Of a stretch of 6,629 bases of DNA, positions 5,606 through 6,629 are shown piece by piece. Each line of letters starts with the position of its first letter. The first letter of the stretch is position 1. Source of the DNA: Parcubacteria group bacterium (GTDB lineage Bacteria > Patescibacteriota > Minisyncoccia > Minisyncoccales > CG1-02-41-26); NCBI GenBank assembly GCA_013203565.1, contig JABMPZ010000114.1, forward strand, positions 1 to 6,629, in the 5' to 3' direction. A program made the translations under genes and the position numbers. The notes beneath the pieces are model-generated. The model was given only the letters and a program-made list of their open reading frames with translations, had not been told where the DNA came from and did no database searches.

Positions 5606-6439
5606 ATGATAGTGGGAATTCCCGGAGGCAACGGAAAGTTCGGACAGTGGTTTGTTAAGTTCTTTAATTCGTTTGGGTACGAGGTGTTGGTATCTGATAT
5701 TGATACTGAATTAACTAATAGGGAAGTAGTAGAACAAAGCGATGTAGTTGTTTTTTCAGTGCCTATTGGTGAATCAGTAAGAGTAATTGAAGAAATGGTA
5801 CCGTATGCAAGAGAAGGAACAGTTTGGACAGATATTACTTCATTAAAGGTGGATACCATAAATGCCATGAGGAAATCCAAAGCAGAAGTTATTGGTATGC
5901 ATCCAATGTTTAAACCAACCATGGAAGCAAAAGGACAGGTTGTTATCTTTTGCACAGACAGCCAGAGTGAATGGGTAGAAATACTCAAGAATGCCTTTAT
6001 TAGCCATGGCGCTATAGTCAAAGAAATGCGTCCAGAGGAACATGACGAAATGATGGCAATAATTCAAGGAGGAACCCACCTTCCCTTTATAGCTGCTGGT
6101 TATGCTTTCAAAACCTTGGGGGCTGATTTAGAGGAGTTATGGGAAATAGCAAGCCCTGTGTATAAGATGAGAGTGCAGATGATAGGCAGGATATTAGACG
6201 GGAATCCCAAGCTTTATGCTGAGATTGCAGTTCTTAATCCTAATACTAAAAAGATAGCAAGTAATCTTTTAGTAGCAATGCAACGCCTATCTCACGCCAT
6301 AATTTCCGAAGATGTCGATGAGTTTGTTGAAATCTTTAAACAAGCATCTGAATTTTTCGGTGACTTCACAAAACAAGCTGTTAAGGACACGGATTATCTA
6401 ATCCAAAAAATGCTTGAACGAGAGAATGGAGAAAAATAG
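5606..6439 (+). CDS. tyrA: Prephenate dehydrogenase (TyrA)
   Basis: The 277-residue cytoplasmic enzyme oxidatively decarboxylates prephenate to 4-hydroxyphenylpyruvate with NAD(P)+, the tyrosine-committing step of aromatic amino acid synthesis. The N-terminal nucleotide-binding loop reads GIPGGNGKFG (4-13). The active-site run DITSLK (76-81) matches E. coli DLASVK. H99 in GMHPMFKP is the catalytic His (E. coli His197), H158 in GGTHLPF matches E. coli His257, and R195 in SPVYKMRVQMIGR matches the prephenate-binding Arg294. The stretch KLYAEI and later FFGDF also match E. coli TyrA (QLYADI, WFGDY). There is no chorismate mutase domain in front and no ACT domain behind, so it is a monofunctional enzyme without the usual feedback-binding domain; control may come from the attenuator instead. 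The start at 5606 is set by AGGAGG at 5592-5597. No other shikimate-pathway gene is in the window. Confidence 0.92.
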   Translation: MIVGIPGGNGKFGQWFVKFFNSFGYEVLVSDIDTELTNREVVEQSDVVVFSVPIGESVRVIEEMVPYAREGTVWTDITSLKVDTINAMRKSKAEVIGMHPMFKPTMEAKGQVVIFCTDSQSEWVEILKNAFISHGAIVKEMRPEEHDEMMAIIQGGTHLPFIAAGYAFKTLGADLEELWEIASPVYKMRVQMIGRILDGNPKLYAEIAVLNPNTKKIASNLLVAMQRLSHAIISEDVDEFVEIFKQASEFFGDFTKQAVKDTDYLIQKMLERENGEK

Positions 6440-6456
6440 TTTTTTCTCAAAAAAAT

Positions 6457-6486
6457 AAAGCGCTACTGGCATCAGTAGCGCTTTTT
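6457..6486 (+). terminator. Intrinsic terminator after tyrA
   Basis: A perfect 12-bp stem AAAGCGCTACTG/CAGTAGCGCTTT (6457-6468 and 6473-6484) with the tetraloop GCAT runs into TTTTT. On the other strand the A-rich stretch 6449-6459 gives a T-rich tail, so it could also stop transcription coming from the right. It starts 17 bases after the tyrA stop and closes the unit. Confidence 0.92.
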
Positions 6487-6496
6487 CTTATTTAGA

Positions 6497-6502
6497 TATA
6501 AT
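6497..6502 (+). promoter_or_regulatory. Possible -10 box downstream of tyrA
   Basis: A perfect TATAAT follows the tyrA terminator, where a promoter for the next gene would be expected. I see no good -35 box at the right distance, since that position falls in the terminator stem. A chance match in AT-rich DNA is quite possible. Confidence 0.3.
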
Positions 6503-6588
6503 AAACGGTAACTGCTCACGCATTTGAAGTGAAAAATACTCTTAGAACTGTCATTTTAAACCAACAGGTAATTCATCCTTAGTAAATA

Positions 6589-6629
6589 ATGAAGGATAGA
6601 CGAAGAATTTATGAAAAAATAAAAGGCAA
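6589..6629 (+). CDS. Possible start of a further gene, cut by the window end
   Basis: An ATG at 6589 opens a frame that stays open to the window end and reads MKDRRRIYEKIKG, a basic start. There is no Shine-Dalgarno sequence, but that is the rule here. Thirteen codons are too few to show coding or function. Otherwise 6487-6629 holds nothing I can identify. Confidence 0.3.
   Translation, partial: MKDRRRIYEKIKG

Noticed and set aside
5542..6021. 159-codon minus-strand frame opposite tyrA
   Set aside because: It is antisense to a clear prephenate dehydrogenase, has no recognisable motif and runs into the terminator stem.
6575..6597. Small inverted repeat ATCCTT/AAGGAT around the possible ATG at 6589
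   Set aside because: Six pairs in AT-rich DNA are likely by chance, and the gene it would regulate is itself uncertain.
6611..6622. ATG at 6611 as a gene start
   Set aside because: It reaches a TAA after three codons.
1..6629. UGA recoded as glycine, as in some Patescibacteria
   Set aside because: TGA closes three frames exactly at natural gene ends, including the ATGA overlap at 2169-2172, and no conserved domain contains an internal TGA.

Overview
The window looks like a piece of a bacterial genome from the Candidate Phyla Radiation (Patescibacteria). The reasons are very AT-rich, tightly packed genes all on the + strand, few Shine-Dalgarno sequences, and a histidine kinase whose H-box (HQLRTPLTAIKGY, then EGDYG) and multi-span N-terminal membrane domain are typical of that group. 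TGA is used as a normal stop (226-228, 1302-1304, 2170-2172), so the UGA=Gly code of Gracilibacteria/Absconditabacteria is excluded. The phylum call is inference from sequence style, not from a marker gene.

Layout. Positions 1-228 are the 3' end of an unrecognised protein. A promoter with an extended -10 element overlaps its stop and places the likely transcript start at the ATG of the next gene. Then comes a close-packed run: a geranylgeranyl-reductase-type flavoprotein (261-1304), a UbiA-family membrane prenyltransferase (1309-2172), a membrane histidine kinase overlapping it by ATGA (2169-3812), a Nudix hydrolase (3823-4275), a GNAT acetyltransferase (4278-4844) and an HD-domain phosphohydrolase related to the SpoT hydrolase fold (4854-5396). 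The first two form a lipid/isoprenoid pair: one attaches a prenyl chain to an acceptor and the other saturates it. The kinase may share their transcript.

The most interesting part is the 209-base gap at 5397-5605 in front of tyrA (prephenate dehydrogenase, 5606-6439). It holds a near-consensus promoter, a 28-codon leader peptide with three Tyr codons packed as Tyr-Tyr-Asn-Tyr, and a set of mutually exclusive RNA pairings ending in an intrinsic terminator. Segments 1 and 3 share the sequence CGGCCTC, segments 2 and 4 are related, and 11 of 12 bases of segment 2 can pair with segment 3. This is the plan of a trp/pheA-type transcription attenuator, here reading tyrosyl-tRNA supply and controlling the enzyme that commits prephenate to tyrosine. 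The leader peptide appears to be translated from a leaderless or nearly leaderless mRNA.

The tyrA gene is closed by a perfect 12-bp terminator (6457-6486). The last about 140 bases hold only a possible promoter element and the first codons of a possible further gene that runs off the window.
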